This document shows positions 49,556 through 60,430 of a stretch of 64,000 nucleotides of DNA, piece after piece (the stretch's first letter is position 1; each line of letters starts with the position of its first letter). The notes beneath the pieces were generated by a model, which made no database searches, was not told the origin of the DNA, and worked only from the letters and a program-made list of their open reading frames with translations. This DNA is from Desmodus rotundus (lineage: Eukaryota > Chordata > Mammalia > Chiroptera > Phyllostomidae), in NCBI RefSeq assembly GCF_022682495.2, contig NC_071392.1, forward strand, positions 86,630,797 through 86,694,796, read 5' to 3'. The position numbers and the translations under genes were made by a program.

Positions 49556-52113
49556 GAAACAGGCTCCCACTAAGCATTCTTGAGAACACCTGATTTTCAG
49601 AAGTAAATTACTGATGCCTGTGCTGGGGTGGTGGATCTGCAAAGTGGGAAACGTAAGGAAAACTGATGGTATGTCTTGCGATGCCCAGAACAGTTCCTGA
49701 TACACGGCAGGCAATCAAGTAATTGCTGAACAAGTAACTACAATAGTTAGCCTGAAAAAAAAAAAAAAAAGAAAAGAAAAACCTGGTTAGGTTTTTCAAT
49801 ATGTGAGGGCAATTCAGTAGCAAGCAGGTAAAAGTCTCCTGTACTGTTTCAGTTGGAAAATAGGGTACTAACGGTCAATGTCAGCTTATTTTAAATACGC
49901 ATTTCTAACAACCAGTTGTCCGACAACAGTATATGTTTCCTCAAAAGGGAAGAGCTACCTGAACATGTTCAAGCAAAAAAGCCAAGTAGCCACCTCAGAG
50001 GGTCACTGAAAAACATACCTGCCCTGAACTCGAGGGATGTCTCAGGGCCCCTCCCCACACATAGGATGCACGACTGACACCATGTTACCCAGAACAGGAA
50101 GGAGCTGCAAGAGCAGTTCAAGAGCAGTTTTCCCACTATAAAAAAGAAAAAGAAAACTGCCTCAACATAAACAGCAACAACCGGGCCAGAAGCCACAACC
50201 TTACATATGACCCACGAGTAAATCAGATGCTTAAATTCTCTGCAAGTCACAAAAACAAAAGAAGCTGTTCCACTGTGATATGTGGAAACCTTCAAAGACA
50301 ACAGTGTGATAAAGATGCGGGACTACTCTGAGGATGAAATCCATTTGTTTGAGCGTCTGCTTGCCACCTACAAAGAATAACTCTTTCTGATGCACTTAAC
50401 CACGAGAAAAAGAGAATGGAGTTCCTCTGATGGGAAGTTAATGCAAACACACCTCATGTTCTTGGAAAACCTCAAAAGCCTTTAACGGGTTATTTAGGTG
50501 AAATGAAGTCACATGGATGGCCCTGATCCAATATGACTGGTGTCCTTTGTCTGGTATTAATGTATGAAAACCCACAGATTTTTTTTAGTGTGACATTTTA
50601 GCACTGTGAATATTAAACCTGCCCCCATAGCTTCACTTGATATTTTCATCTAAAGGAATATTTTTGAAAATACTATAAAGTATCAATTTACAAAATTCTT
50701 TTAAGGAATTAAGATCATTTTTAAACTAAATTTAGAAGGTTTAGTTTCTACAAGCACATAGCTACGAAAATGGTAAAATGGAAAGACAGGGCACACTACA
50801 GAGACCAAGTTAATGAGATAATTACTAAGGCAAAAGAAACCATTTGGCCATGTACAATGAGGATAAAGCAAACATTTCTGTCACCAGATATGAGGAAACT
50901 AAGTAAAAGGGCAACAAAAATTATGGCAAATAGGAAAATCAAGTAAAATACACGGAGAAGTTCAACAACACCAAATGCACAAAGCACAGTTAAGGCAGCA
51001 GGTCTTAATGAGCGAGAAATCAATGGGAAGGGGTAAGGAAGATTCCAACAATTGGGAGCTGTACACCAGGGCGGCATGAACACTCCAGAGCCTTGAGGAC
51101 CATGTAGGGTAGGTTTCTTAATTCAGAAAATGGCAGGAGAGTAAAGCCAGAGGATTAAAGCTTGAAACTCAAAAATCCACTATTTTGTCTCTTCTGGCCC
51201 TACGTTACAGAAATATCCCAAACCTCTTTGCCATTCAGAGATGAAAGTTTCCTTAAAAATATTGCTAGTCGTACACGTCTCAAAGTGGCCACGGTGCTTT
51301 AAGTAACAAAAAACAAACACCGAAAGCCCCGTTGATGTTAGGACAACTCCAGGGTCTGCAAAGCCAGGTTTCAGCTCCGGGTCCATCTCCAGTGCCTGGC
51401 ACAAGGCTCCTCCTGACAAAAGGAACATGCCGTGCCCTGTGCCTGAACTTCACTCCAAAGCTGATGACATGATTAAAAACAAAATTTGTAATAAACTATC
51501 ACAAAATACATCACAAATTATCATTAAATACAGAGCAAGTATTTCTACTGAAAATCTAGCATCTGAATTGAGATGCGCTGAAATCTGTTGTAAACGACAT
51601 GTTTGTGTTCGAAGATTTTATACCAGAAAAAAGTAAACTATTGCATTAATAATTATTATGATTCCACGTTGAAAGACTATTTTAGATATTATGTTAAATA
51701 AAATACATAACTAAAATTAAGTTCACTTGTTTGACCTTTTTAATGAGGCTACTGGAAAACTTTAAATTACTATGAAATCACCTTCTACTGTACGGTAGTG
51801 GGTAGCCTGCTGTAGAATGACCTCTTCCGTGGTAAGATTTGTTGATTCTTTTTTATTTTCCTACAGCATCTCCTGGGGTGGGGTCCATAACAGAGGATAT
51901 TCAGGAAGTGTTAAATAAACAGAGGGAATTTGGTATGCAAGTATAAAACGGCAACTAGGTAGGACTGAAATCGACTTTTTGGTTCACACACCAGCTCTAC
52001 TCTATTGGAGTGACATTAAAATCTCCCTTGGTTGGTAATCAGGAGAATTCGAGAACGTGGATCAAGTCAGTGTAAAGAACGTGCAGCTGAAATGTAAACG
52101 CACATGCAGGATA
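49556..52113. other. Mostly single-copy sequence
   Basis: Contains an L2-tail-like piece at about 49665-49735 ('agaacagttcctgatacacgg'), an A-run at 49754-49770, the duplicated LTR fragment at 50477-50547 (separate entry) and another L2-tail-like piece near 51380-51415 ('tctccagtgcctggcacaag'). No exon supported. Confidence 0.4.
50477..50547 (+). repeat. 71-bp duplicate of part of the MaLR LTR at 52.1 kb
   Basis: Positions 50477-50547 equal 52201-52269 except for one substitution (a/c) and a 2-bp indel. Flanks do not match. The piece keeps the ancestral 'caatatgactgg' of this LTR class, whereas the LTR copy has lost 'at'. Confidence 0.9.
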
Positions 52114-52497
52114 TGCTGTGGGCTGAACTGCACGTCCTCCCAAACTCCTGTGTTGAAGTCCTAACCCTCACCTCGGACCGTGGACTGTAGTGAATGGTAG
52201 AGCCTTTAACGGGTTATTTAGGTGACATGAAGTCACATGGATGGCCCTGATCCAATGACTGGTGTCCTTGTAAGACCAGGAGGTCAGAAGACAGGTGGCG
52301 CACAGACCAAGGGGCAACAGATGGACCTGACAAGAAGGCAGCCATGTGCAAGCCAAGCAGAGAGGCCTCAGCAGAAACCAACCCACCACCACCTTGATCG
52401 TGGACTTCTGGCCTGAGAATTGTGAGCACATAAATGTCTATGATTCAAACCACCCCATCTAAGGTACTTTGTTATGGCAATCCTTGCACACTAATAT
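52114..52497 (+). mobile_element. MaLR-type (ERVL-MaLR) LTR
   Basis: LTR order: 'tgctgtgggctgaactgc', 'ttgaagtcctaaccctcacc', 'tggccctgatccaatgactgg', 'tgtccttgtaagaccaggag', 'ccaccttgatcgtggacttc', 'agaattgtgagcacataaatg' and 'ggtactttgttatggcaatcc', ending 'cacactaata'. Full-length solo LTR, ancient, without internal sequence. Confidence 0.8.
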
Positions 52498-52681
52498 ACT
52501 GTTGCAAACACATAACTGAGGGGAGTGTTGGTTTTCACACTGAAATTACAAATTCATTTCCTCGGTCACACTAGCCACATTTCAAGTGCTCAATGGCCAT
52601 AGGTAGCTAGTAGCTGCTGTGTTGGACAGCGCAGCTCGAGAGTAGAGAACAAACCAGAAGTTTCTGATAAGAATGCCTAAT

Positions 52682-52893
52682 TGGCCCCGACAGGCAAGGC
52701 TCAGTGGGTTGGGTGTCATCCCACAAAGTGAAAGGTCTCCAGTTCGATTCCTGGTCAGGGCACTGCCTGGGTTGCAGGCCAGGTCCCTGGTTGGGGTCTT
52801 GCAAGAAGAAACCAATTGGTGTTCACCTCCCCCTCCCTCTTCCTCACTCTCTTCCCACTCTCTAAAGATAATTAAATAAGATCTTTCAAAAAA
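52682..52893 (+). mobile_element. VES-type bat SINE
   Basis: 'tcagtgggttgggtgtcatcc', the intact B-box-like GTTCGATTCC, 'ctggtcagggcactgcc', 'aggtccctggttggggtc', a CT-rich body and 'taattaaataagat' tail. Confidence 0.85.
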
Positions 52894-53734
52894 CACTTAC
52901 TTGTTCAGGGGATGTATAACCAAGAAATGTCACTCTAATTACTGGTATATATTGAAGCAGTTTTAATCTTCAATTTAAAAAATATGCAAGTGATTCAAAT
53001 CTACCCCAAGTCATTCTTACTATGATTTGCTGAGTAAAGATTGAAGAAGGGAATTAATAGTTTAGGGCTCAGTTTGGTACATGTGAATGACATCACCCAG
53101 GATTCTTGAGAGGTCCGTCTGTGGCTGCAAAATACAGAGGAGTACTTACGTAGGTGGCCAGCACACATTACCAGGAAGAGAAGTCGGAACTCTAGGTACA
53201 GATCACCCAGGGATTCCCAGATCACCCACTGGTAAACTGGGGACGCTAACACTTGTGTTCAGGTTCTGTCATGCCTTTGGTGAACGTCACCAGGCATTTT
53301 CAATGGAAATTAAATGCCCAAAGTGTGAGAGATGGCATGAATATCCACTGAACAGGACTCCCCATATTCATGGCCATTCAACCATGAGGCATCAAAAATC
53401 TGGGTCCACTACTACTAATTTCATGCATCTATAAATCAGAAGTTCAACAAGCATGGAAGAAAAACATGGAATTCAGGAAATAAAGAGAACAGTTCTGCCA
53501 GACTTGTTTAAACACTCTTTCACCTAAGTGGACTGAACATACTCACTGAAGTAAGTAGCTACCTTACAAATCAGAAAAATGAACGGAAGAATTTCAAAAC
53601 TTAAGACTGAGTATAATAAAGTTCATCTAGTGGAAAGTATTATACATTTGCACGGGACTCTACTTAAACTTGCTCTTTACACTGTCTTATATTTGCCCAA
53701 GGACTTCATGTTTGGGTGGATTACTCTACATAAA
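52894..53734. other. Single-copy sequence
   Basis: No exon or classified repeat. The 115-codon plus-strand frame at 53087-53434 lacks any recognisable domain. Confidence 0.4.
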
Positions 53735-53850
53735 GAAACTTAGGCACTGAGAAACGCACATATCCAGGCCACGGTAACTAATGAAAGAAAGGCTAAAACG
53801 CAAACCTGGGTTCTCTAGTTCCAAAGCTTTCCTACGGGCGTCACCCCGGA
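53735..53850 (+). mobile_element. MIR SINE fragment
   Basis: 'gaaacttaggcactgagaaac', 'ccaggccacggtaactaat' and 'cgcaaacctgggttctctag' followed by 'ccaaagctttcct' match the second half of MIR. Confidence 0.65.
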
Positions 53851-54439
53851 CAAGCACCGGAACTGCGGCCAGCGCAGCGCCGTGCAATAGTCCGACACTA
53901 TAAATATCTGTGATACTGTGACTTGAACTGTGATACTTCAAATGATAACTCAGAATAAATCTAAAACACAAAATAAAAAACAAATAGAGTTACAGTAAGC
54001 CTCAACAATGGTGATTCAGTTCAGAAGAAATAACTCCCAAGAGAAGTAGGGTCACAGGAATCTTTTTAAAATTGAAACATAATCTTTTTGCAAAGAAATA
54101 CAGAGTGGTAGATAAAAGGCCTTCTAGCATAAGACTTATTTATAATGACCAAGTTATGTGGGGACAAGAAAAGGGAACTTTTGACTCAGAGTTTATATTA
54201 ATGTATGTTTAAAGTGAATGATGCTTCGTATCTAATTGCGGTATTTTTATTCTATCAGATCCATTTAAGAGTGATGTAAAGCCTTTATTTAAAATGTCAG
54301 TATTCAGTGATAAAGGGGATTTAAAATGTGAGGGCAGCTGTGCTAGATTTTAGAAGAGTGAATGGACTGCAGAGGCGGTCCTGGTTTGGAACAAGCAACT
54401 GCAAAAGTTACTTCTGAAGCAATGGAAAAGTTTAAATAT
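53851..54439. other. AT-rich single-copy sequence
   Basis: Nothing recognised. Confidence 0.4.
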
Positions 54440-54502
54440 GGATGGTATTAGATATATTATTTTCCATACAAACAACTGGAAACCTACTTTTGCCTCACCC
54501 TG
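54440..54502 (-). mobile_element. Mariner/MITE terminal fragment
   Basis: 'ttattttccatacaaacaac' then 'ggaaacctacttttgcctca' and CCCTG match the right end of the MITE at 30526-30654. The other end is not obvious to the left, so this is a partial or longer, diverged relative. Confidence 0.65.
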
Positions 54503-54919
54503 CACATGTACTATGTTATAAAAAAATTTAACATCCATATTTTTATTAAGCCAGAAATTAAAACCTCATGACTGTTTGCTTTGTGTCTCAAGTTTGTGAA
54601 GTAATAATTCTGAGGATGGTATGCCTCTTCTCTTTTATTTTAGCCATAAAGTGTGTAAAATAAATAAACTTTACTTTCGAACCCACGGAGCTCTGAACAT
54701 AAAGCTTTATGATAAAAACTGAAATGATCATACACTGAAGAACAAAGCAAAAAAAGCCCAGATTTATCAGAATATTTTGAAAAGGCACCTATATTTACAG
54801 AGTTTAGAATAGCAACAGCATTCTCTTACCAGTTAAATATTCTTCTTCCTTAATTAAAAAAGCCTTTAGATAAATAAAAAAGCAATGACTAAAAAATAAC
54901 TAAAACGTCTGCATCTTAC

Positions 54920-55035
54920 TGTGCTTCAGTGTTCAGTGCTTTACCCTGTCGTTAGTCTTCACAACAATCTCCCAGGAACAGGTCGTTCTCCCCATTTCAC
55001 TGATGAGAAAAATCAAGATTTGAAGAACTATATCC
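54920..55035 (+). mobile_element. MIR SINE fragment
   Basis: 'cagtgctttaccctgtcgtt', 'cttcacaacaatctccc' and 'ctccccatttcactgatgag' followed by 'aagatttgaagaac' are the MIR middle. Confidence 0.65.
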
Positions 55036-55074
55036 AGAAGAAATAAAGAAACTCTTACTTGGTAATCATCTTTT

Positions 55075-55400
55075 AAGATATATATATATACATCAAACTG
55101 TAATGTTCTACACCCCAAATTGATACAATATATGTCAATTACATCTCAATTTAAAAAGAAACTCCTACAAATTGATTTTTTTTAAAAAAGGAGGGGGGAA
55201 CAACCCAATGGAAAATGGCTGGAGGCATAGACAATACACAAAAGATATTGGAAACACCAATAAACATGTGCCAAGATCAGCATCCCTCATTAAGGGAACT
55301 GCAAGCCCAAATCACAGAGGTATCTCTATACGCTCACCAGAATGGCTGAAATTCAAGAGTAAGAATTCTGAGGACTGGAAAAAAAATGTTCCAGGTGATA
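55075..55400 (+). mobile_element. L1 fragments (3' terminus, then ORF2 piece)
   Basis: 55075-55170 carries an L1MA-like terminus ('taatgttctacaccccaaat', 'tatgtcaattacatctcaat'). 55190-55400 carries an ORF2 3' piece ('aacaacccaatggaaaatgg', 'aagatcagcatccctcatta', 'ctcaccagaatggctgaaat'), comparable to 48560-48740 of the larger L1. Two separate fragments rather than one element. Confidence 0.6.
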
Positions 55401-56149
55401 AACTTAGCATGAGCCGAGGCAAGAGTGTGGAAGCCCCAACAAATGTGGGTAGCTCAGTTTGGCTGGGCAGAGAGGTGCGTGATGAAAGTACTCTGGGACA
55501 GTAGTTAGAGTCAGATCTGGAGGACTTTTCAGGCCAAAATAAGAACTTTAACCGATAACGTATGGCTAGCAAAGCAGAACCAGAATATGGATCACACAAT
55601 TTAATTGAGTTTGAGGGTACACCAAAGGCTGCTTTGTGTGAATGTTCCAAGGGGACTGAACAAAGAAACGCAAAAACTTTGTGTTCTCCACAATCTGTTT
55701 TACCTTCATCACTCAACCACATCTTCCAAAATCTCCAGCTGCACTTTCCAGCCTAGTTAGGTGAGTCTTCCACTCACCACCAGGTGTTCTCCTTCAAGGT
55801 CACATGCATCACTGGGCTCCCACTCAAGCACAGCCCATTACCTGCAATGCTCTTCCGCTTCCCCTAGGCCACTCACCATTAAATCCAGGGCGGTTTTTTG
55901 GATGCCTAGCTGGTCTGTCTGTCTGTCCCATGACTTCTTTGCCTACTCCAGCCAGTCCTCAGCTCCTCTCCCCCGTCCCTGCGGTTCCTGTGTGGGTTCT
56001 ATAATGCGTAGCTCAACATCTAACTACAAACCATCTGGCTTTCTTTGTTCTTGACTCTCCGACAAGACTGGAACGTTCTGGATGAGATGGATAAAAGCGA
56101 TCACATCCTTCACGTTTGCACACCCCACAGCCCCCGGTACTGAAGGGCC
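55401..56149. other. Single-copy or unclassified repeat-derived sequence
   Basis: 55420-55570 ('gacttttcaggccaaaataag') resembles an old interspersed repeat I cannot name. No exon supported. Two overlapping plus-strand frames at 55761-56054 have no recognisable domain. Confidence 0.35.
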
Positions 56150-56870
56150 CACACTAGTCGTTAGTTCCTCTCTATAACAGAAAGGCAAACACACCCTTTA
56201 GTCCAAGTTCCCTTTCTAGACATCCACCCTGATACACTCACAGAAATATGCAGAAATATTATGATCAGAGGTGTGCACTGTTGATCATAACAATTCCAAC
56301 TAAGTAGAACCTACTTATCTGCTAACAGAGACTAGTTGGTCTGGTCTATGCTGCCTACACAACAAAACAAAACTGGGGACACTACACACACGGCCCACGA
56401 CGAAGGAGGAAGTGAAAGCAGTTGCAGGAAAGGATGCACAGCAGGTCCTGTCTGACCTATTTATATACACACACAACTCAGACAAGCACCGAGTTTAGAG
56501 TGATGATCTCTGGTAACTCGGACAGACTTTTCAGTTCAGGGACATTTCCACTGTGTTAGAAAAAAATTTAACAAAGAGCACATACAATGTTGGTAGGAAA
56601 AAATATTTATATATGTTCACTTACCACCCCCCAAAATGTTCATTTACAAAACAGTTCATAATATGAATCAATTTTGTTTAAAACAAGAGTAATACTATGC
56701 TGGGTATATGTATCAAAATAAATATTTGGAATATATGCCAATTTTTAATAATGGTTATTTCTACAAGAGGAATTACAGGAAACTTTTACATTCTAGGTTA
56801 GTTGTTTTTTTAAAAAAAATAAACATTTACTTATAAAAGCAAAACTAATTTTTTTTTAATCTCTCTCTCT
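56150..56870 (+). mobile_element. Old L1 3'-UTR fragment
   Basis: 'cagaaatattatgatcagagg', 'gtgcactgttgatcataaca', 'tgatctctggtaactcggac', and later 'aataatggttatttctacaag' with 'cttttacattctaggttagt' and a T/A-rich end, in the order of an L1M 3' UTR. Diverged. Confidence 0.5.
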
Positions 56871-57614
56871 GAGCTACTGATCATCCCAAAGAGCATTTGG
56901 TCTCCCCAGCAATTTGTTAATCTGAAGAGAACAATCTTAATTTTAATTGTTGGGTTGCCCAGGACACTAAGTCTGAGAGAACATTACAGGTAAATCATAC
57001 CCACAAAAGAAGTTCACGGGAGTTATTAACAGAAAAACGCCTTCTCTGCTAGGTAAGTATTAAATGTCTGTTTAATGAAGGGAATTCCTCTGTAAAGTTA
57101 GCCTCAAACATTTACTGAATTACTATCAATATAAAGGGCCAACCCTTGCACGGGCCCCTCATGACACACTGCTCTGTTTTTAACTCTCTCTTCAGTATCT
57201 GGAGTCAACCATAAAATTCCTGGGGCCCTTGCTTCAGGGCCAGGGCTTGAGATGAGACATATAGACATATACACATACACACACACACACACACAGAAAG
57301 GAGAGAAAAGAAGGATGACGACCACCAAGTCACACAAGACATCCCCTGCCCCCAGGGAGAGCTGGTGTCTGGTGGATCTGTGCTTCCTGCAGGACACACT
57401 GTTGCTACAGGTCCCTACTGGCCCCACCACAGTTAGGAGCTTCCTCCAGCAAGCCTTTGAGAAAAACAGAAGGAGCACAACGGCCTCTGTCTCCCCTGCA
57501 GGCTGCGGCTCCAAGCCTTCTCCACCCTCAGCACTGACCCAGACCAACTGCCTTTCTGTTTTCCCAGAAGTCTCACCACTGAACGTCACAGCTTATCACT
57601 ATCCGCGCTGATTT
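56871..57614. other. Single-copy sequence with a (CA)n microsatellite
   Basis: (CA)n lies at about 57268-57295. A 161-codon minus-strand frame at 57104-57589 reads the microsatellite as a Cys/Val run and has no domain, so it is not called a gene. Confidence 0.45.
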
Positions 57615-58140
57615 ACTTGTATTACAACTCATCAATACTGCACTCACAATAACCCTGCCAACCATTCCTGTGTTACAGAGAGAGGAACTGAAATATAGTT
57701 GATGCCAGTAAAAAAGGAATCAACTATATCCACGGGTCCAAGCAACTGCAGGTCAGAATTTAGGGGGGGGGGGGAAGTTACATTGTTGTGTCAGAATTGA
57801 CGGTGTAGTCTTTTTTTTCCTTGTCATTATTCCCTAGAAAACACAGTATAACTATTTATACTGCATTAAGTAGTGTAAGTAATCTAGAGCTGATTTAAAG
57901 TACAGGGGAGGATGTGCATAGGTTACATGCAAATACTACACCATTTTATGTGGTGGACTGGATTTTAGTATCCACAGGGTTGGGGGTGGCGGGGTGGGGG
58001 AGGGCTGTTTCTGGAGCCAATCTCTCTGGGATAGGAGGGACAACTGTACAAAAACTATTAAGTGGCAAAGCTAAGATTTAAACCCAGAGGTTCTCATTCC
58101 TAGATCCCAGCTTTACTATGCAGCACTCATGTCTCTACTG
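57615..58140 (+). mobile_element. MIR SINE split by a Tigger
   Basis: Left part 'caataaccctgccaaccatt', 'gttacagagagaggaactga' (57620-57693). Right part 'aagtggcaaagctaagattt', 'aaacccagaggttctcattcc' (58052-58100). The two halves join in MIR order once the Tigger is removed. Confidence 0.65.
57696..58046 (-). mobile_element. Tigger-type (Tc1/mariner) nonautonomous element
   Basis: On the minus strand it reads as a Tigger: CAGTTGTCCCTCC at the end, 'ccacaggg' (complement of 'ccctgtggata'), 'aatggtgtagtatttgcatg', 'aacctatgcacatcctcccc', 'tactttaaatcagctctaga' and 'gggaataatgacaag'. TA flanks both sides (57694-57695, 58047-58048), the family's target duplication. 351 bp. A 12-base G run near 57764 is a later expansion. 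Confidence 0.8.
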
Positions 58141-58586
58141 TACACTTCTTTTGACCTAGAAAACACCAGAAATCTTCGGTCAGCAAAGCACCTGGGTTTG
58201 AGTAACAAAGCTGAGACTCCAGCACACCTGGGTCCAATGCTTACTCTTGGAAATGCTGTTGGCCAGGCCAACGCCGGGTAACTGAGAACTAAGACATTTA
58301 ATTTGCAAAATGGTTATGTTTGCCAAAGCTTAACTTTTGAAAAGCGGTTTAATGTATAAAAACTCAACCTCTTCACCACATCAAACCTGTGTAGGTTCAG
58401 ATTCTCGTTTGCTGTGTCCCTCACCTGTAAATAAGATGTGAAGGGATATGTGGACAACTTAGCACAGGGAGTCCCTGGAGCGTGAGGAGTTGGTGTCCCC
58501 CTACCGTTGTTTCCCTTATTCTTTGAGTGTTTTGCTCTCACTTCTCCCAGGATGTGGAAAAGCTGACAAGTTTCAATACCTTAAAC

Positions 58587-58848
58587 CAGCGATTTTCAAT
58601 CCGTGTGCTGCAAGAATTTTTAAAACCTGCAAAACCTGACTAGTCTCAGGCACTGACCTCTTTACCCTCAGACTGTCAAATAAAAAAATGACAACAGCCA
58701 ATACAACAATAGCCATCTGGCATGAATGAATCACAATTATACCTTTTTTTTTGGTCAGATCAGCAAAAAAACGTATTTTCTGGTGGGCCTCAGAATTTTA
58801 GTAATTAGTTTATGTGTACCATGAGATGAAAAAGGTTAAAAATCACTG
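58587..58848 (+). mobile_element. 262-bp nonautonomous hAT element
   Basis: Inverted termini CAGCGATTTTCAATC and (complement) CAGTGATTTTTAACC. Flanked by 8-bp target duplications CCTTAAAC (58579-58586) and CCTTAAAA (58849-58856), one mismatch, as expected for hAT. Interior keeps 'ctgcaagaatttttaaaacc', 'ttaccctcagactgtcaaat', 'gaatgaatcacaattatacc' and 'tagtttatgtgtaccatgag'. No coding capacity. Confidence 0.85.
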
Positions 58849-59559
58849 CCTTAAAAAAAGAAACAAACATGAATTTATGTACAGGATCCGGCAGAAGTAA
58901 CACCTGCTTGGGTGCGGCTGGTAGGGTAATAATATGGGTGTAATAACTTATAGTTTTAATGTGAACATTTCACCTGAAATGTCATATGGCGTGCTAGAGT
59001 GTGATATTGTTGTTACAGAATTACATGCTTATGATTTTGTAACAAAAAAGGGCGTTATGTAAGTTACCATGACCATGTAAGTTACAGGAAACAAATTAAA
59101 ATATTACAAAATGATGCACTCCATTTGAATTATGAAACTGATAAATTAGAGAAGTTCTGTACAACACAGAGAAGTAACTGGTAGGTAAAAATATATTTCA
59201 TATTGCAAAATTATGACACAAGTCAGTTACTACACTGAGAATAAACGCTACTGATAATTAGCCTCATAACGCATTCCTTCCACCTATTTCCACGTGAATT
59301 ACGATCATTTGAAATTTTAAAGTAACAAAAATCCTTAAGTGCTCGTTATATCTTTAGACATTTTATATAGCCACTTAGCAATCTTTTATTGGACAATCTC
59401 AGGCACTTCGCAGAATGGACAGGCAGTAATTGACTGATCTTTACACCTTTGATGCCTAAAGTTCTGCTGTGTTAGAGATTAGTTCACAGTTGTTAAGAGG
59501 CCTCACAGCGAACATTACAAGTAGCTCTTAACTCTTCTCCAGGTGGAATGCATACCGTG
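58849..59559. other. AT-rich single-copy sequence
   Basis: Proposed proximal intron 1. Nothing recognised. Confidence 0.4.
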
Positions 59560-59690
59560 TATCAAGTCGTTTAGCCCTCACTAGGACTCTGCAGGACCAG
59601 TCCAGGAAACTGAGGCGCGACAGGTTAAACATTAAGCCTAAGGGTGCAGAGATAAATCAGAGGCAGACTGGAAACTGTGCCGGGTCTAGC
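59560..59690 (+). mobile_element. MIR SINE fragment
   Basis: 'tgtatcaagtcgtttagccc', 'aggaaactgaggcgcgacag', 'ttaaacattaagcctaaggg' and 'cagaggcagactggaaactg' follow MIR order. Confidence 0.65.
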
Positions 59691-59899
59691 TAGGGTCCGG
59701 TTTTTTTTTTTAACCCCGTCTGGACTCTGGACAAGAGCCCATCAATGACACTGGGAAACGTGGAAAAACATACAGTACCAGTGGGAAGCAGGGGTTCCAA
59801 CGGGGTAAAGGCATGCTCCATATCGAGATTATTGGCCTCTGCATTAAAAAAATAGAAATGCCACGTTAGAATTCCTAGCTAAGCAGTAAGCGAAATCGT

Positions 59900-60430
59900 C
59901 AGAATGTTTGGCCGCTTTAATCCCGCGCCCCAGGTGGCGAGCGGACCGGCGAGAACGACGCGCGGGGACGGGGGCAGCCGGCTGCGCGCGGGGCTCCGGG
60001 GCGGTTGGGGCACAATTCGCGGGCGCGGCGGGCGCCTCCACGCGGTCGCCCCGTCCAGCCCCTCCCAGCGCCTCCGTCACCATCCGGGAACCAGACGAGC
60101 GAGGGGCGCCCGCCCCCTCCCCACGGCGGGGCCCGCGCGTCGGGAACGCGAGATGCGCAGAGCTGCCGGCGCACTTACACAATGGCGGGTGGAGCCGCCA
60201 GCGGCGGAGCGCGAGCAGCGGGAGCGAGGACAACGACCGCTCGGCAATCGGCTGAGGCGCCTGGGGCGGCGCGCGGCCGGAGCTCGCGGGCTTAAGTAGG
60301 GGAGAGCGAGGAGGCCCCGCCCTTCCCGGAAGCTGTGGCGAAGGGGGGCGCGCCCCCGGTGCGGCCCGCGCGTGCCCGGCGCTGTCAGCGCCCCCAAGGC
60401 CCGTCGCCTACTTTCTCTAGCGCGCTCCTC
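59900..60430. promoter_or_regulatory. CpG island promoter
   Basis: Abrupt change from AT-rich DNA to about 500 bp dense in CpG and G+C, ending in a CT-rich tract at 60425. On the minus strand the order is: ETS/STAT-like TTCCCGGAA (60323-60331), GC box (complement CCCCGCCC, 60315-60322), TATA-like TACTTAAG (complement, 60291-60298), then the proposed first exon. A YY1-type ATGGCGG (plus) / CCGCCAT (minus) lies at 60182-60188. CpG islands of this kind mark promoters of widely expressed genes. Plus-strand initiation as well (divergent promoter) cannot be excluded. Confidence 0.8.
60179..60266 (-). other. Proposed noncoding first exon of a minus-strand gene
   Basis: The 3' end is set by a strong splice donor: minus-strand ...CCATTGT followed by GTAAGTGCG (donor GT at 60178-60177; +5 G present). 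The 5' end is an estimate, about 25-30 nt downstream of the TATA-like TACTTAAG at 60291-60298. No ATG occurs on the minus strand of this exon, so translation would begin in a later exon, outside what I can recognise. The transcript would leave the window leftward, with intron 1 covering up to ~60 kb. The exon's GC-rich sequence did not let me name the gene. Alternative: the strand is wrong, since the plus strand has ATGGCGG at 60183 in good Kozak context opening a 37-codon Ala/Arg-rich frame, less likely than a YY1 site. Confidence 0.55.

Noticed and set aside
57104..57589. 161-codon minus-strand open frame
   Set aside because: It crosses a (CA)n microsatellite read as Cys/Val and has no domain.
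59844..60233. 129-codon minus-strand open frame across the CpG island
   Set aside because: It reads through the GTAAGT donor and is Ala/Arg/Pro-rich, typical of stop-poor GC-rich DNA. Six overlapping frames in the same island are equally open.
60183..60295. Plus-strand ATGGCGG start with good Kozak context
   Set aside because: The frame is only 37 codons, low-complexity Ala/Arg, and the same bases form a YY1 motif and the proposed exon end on the other strand.
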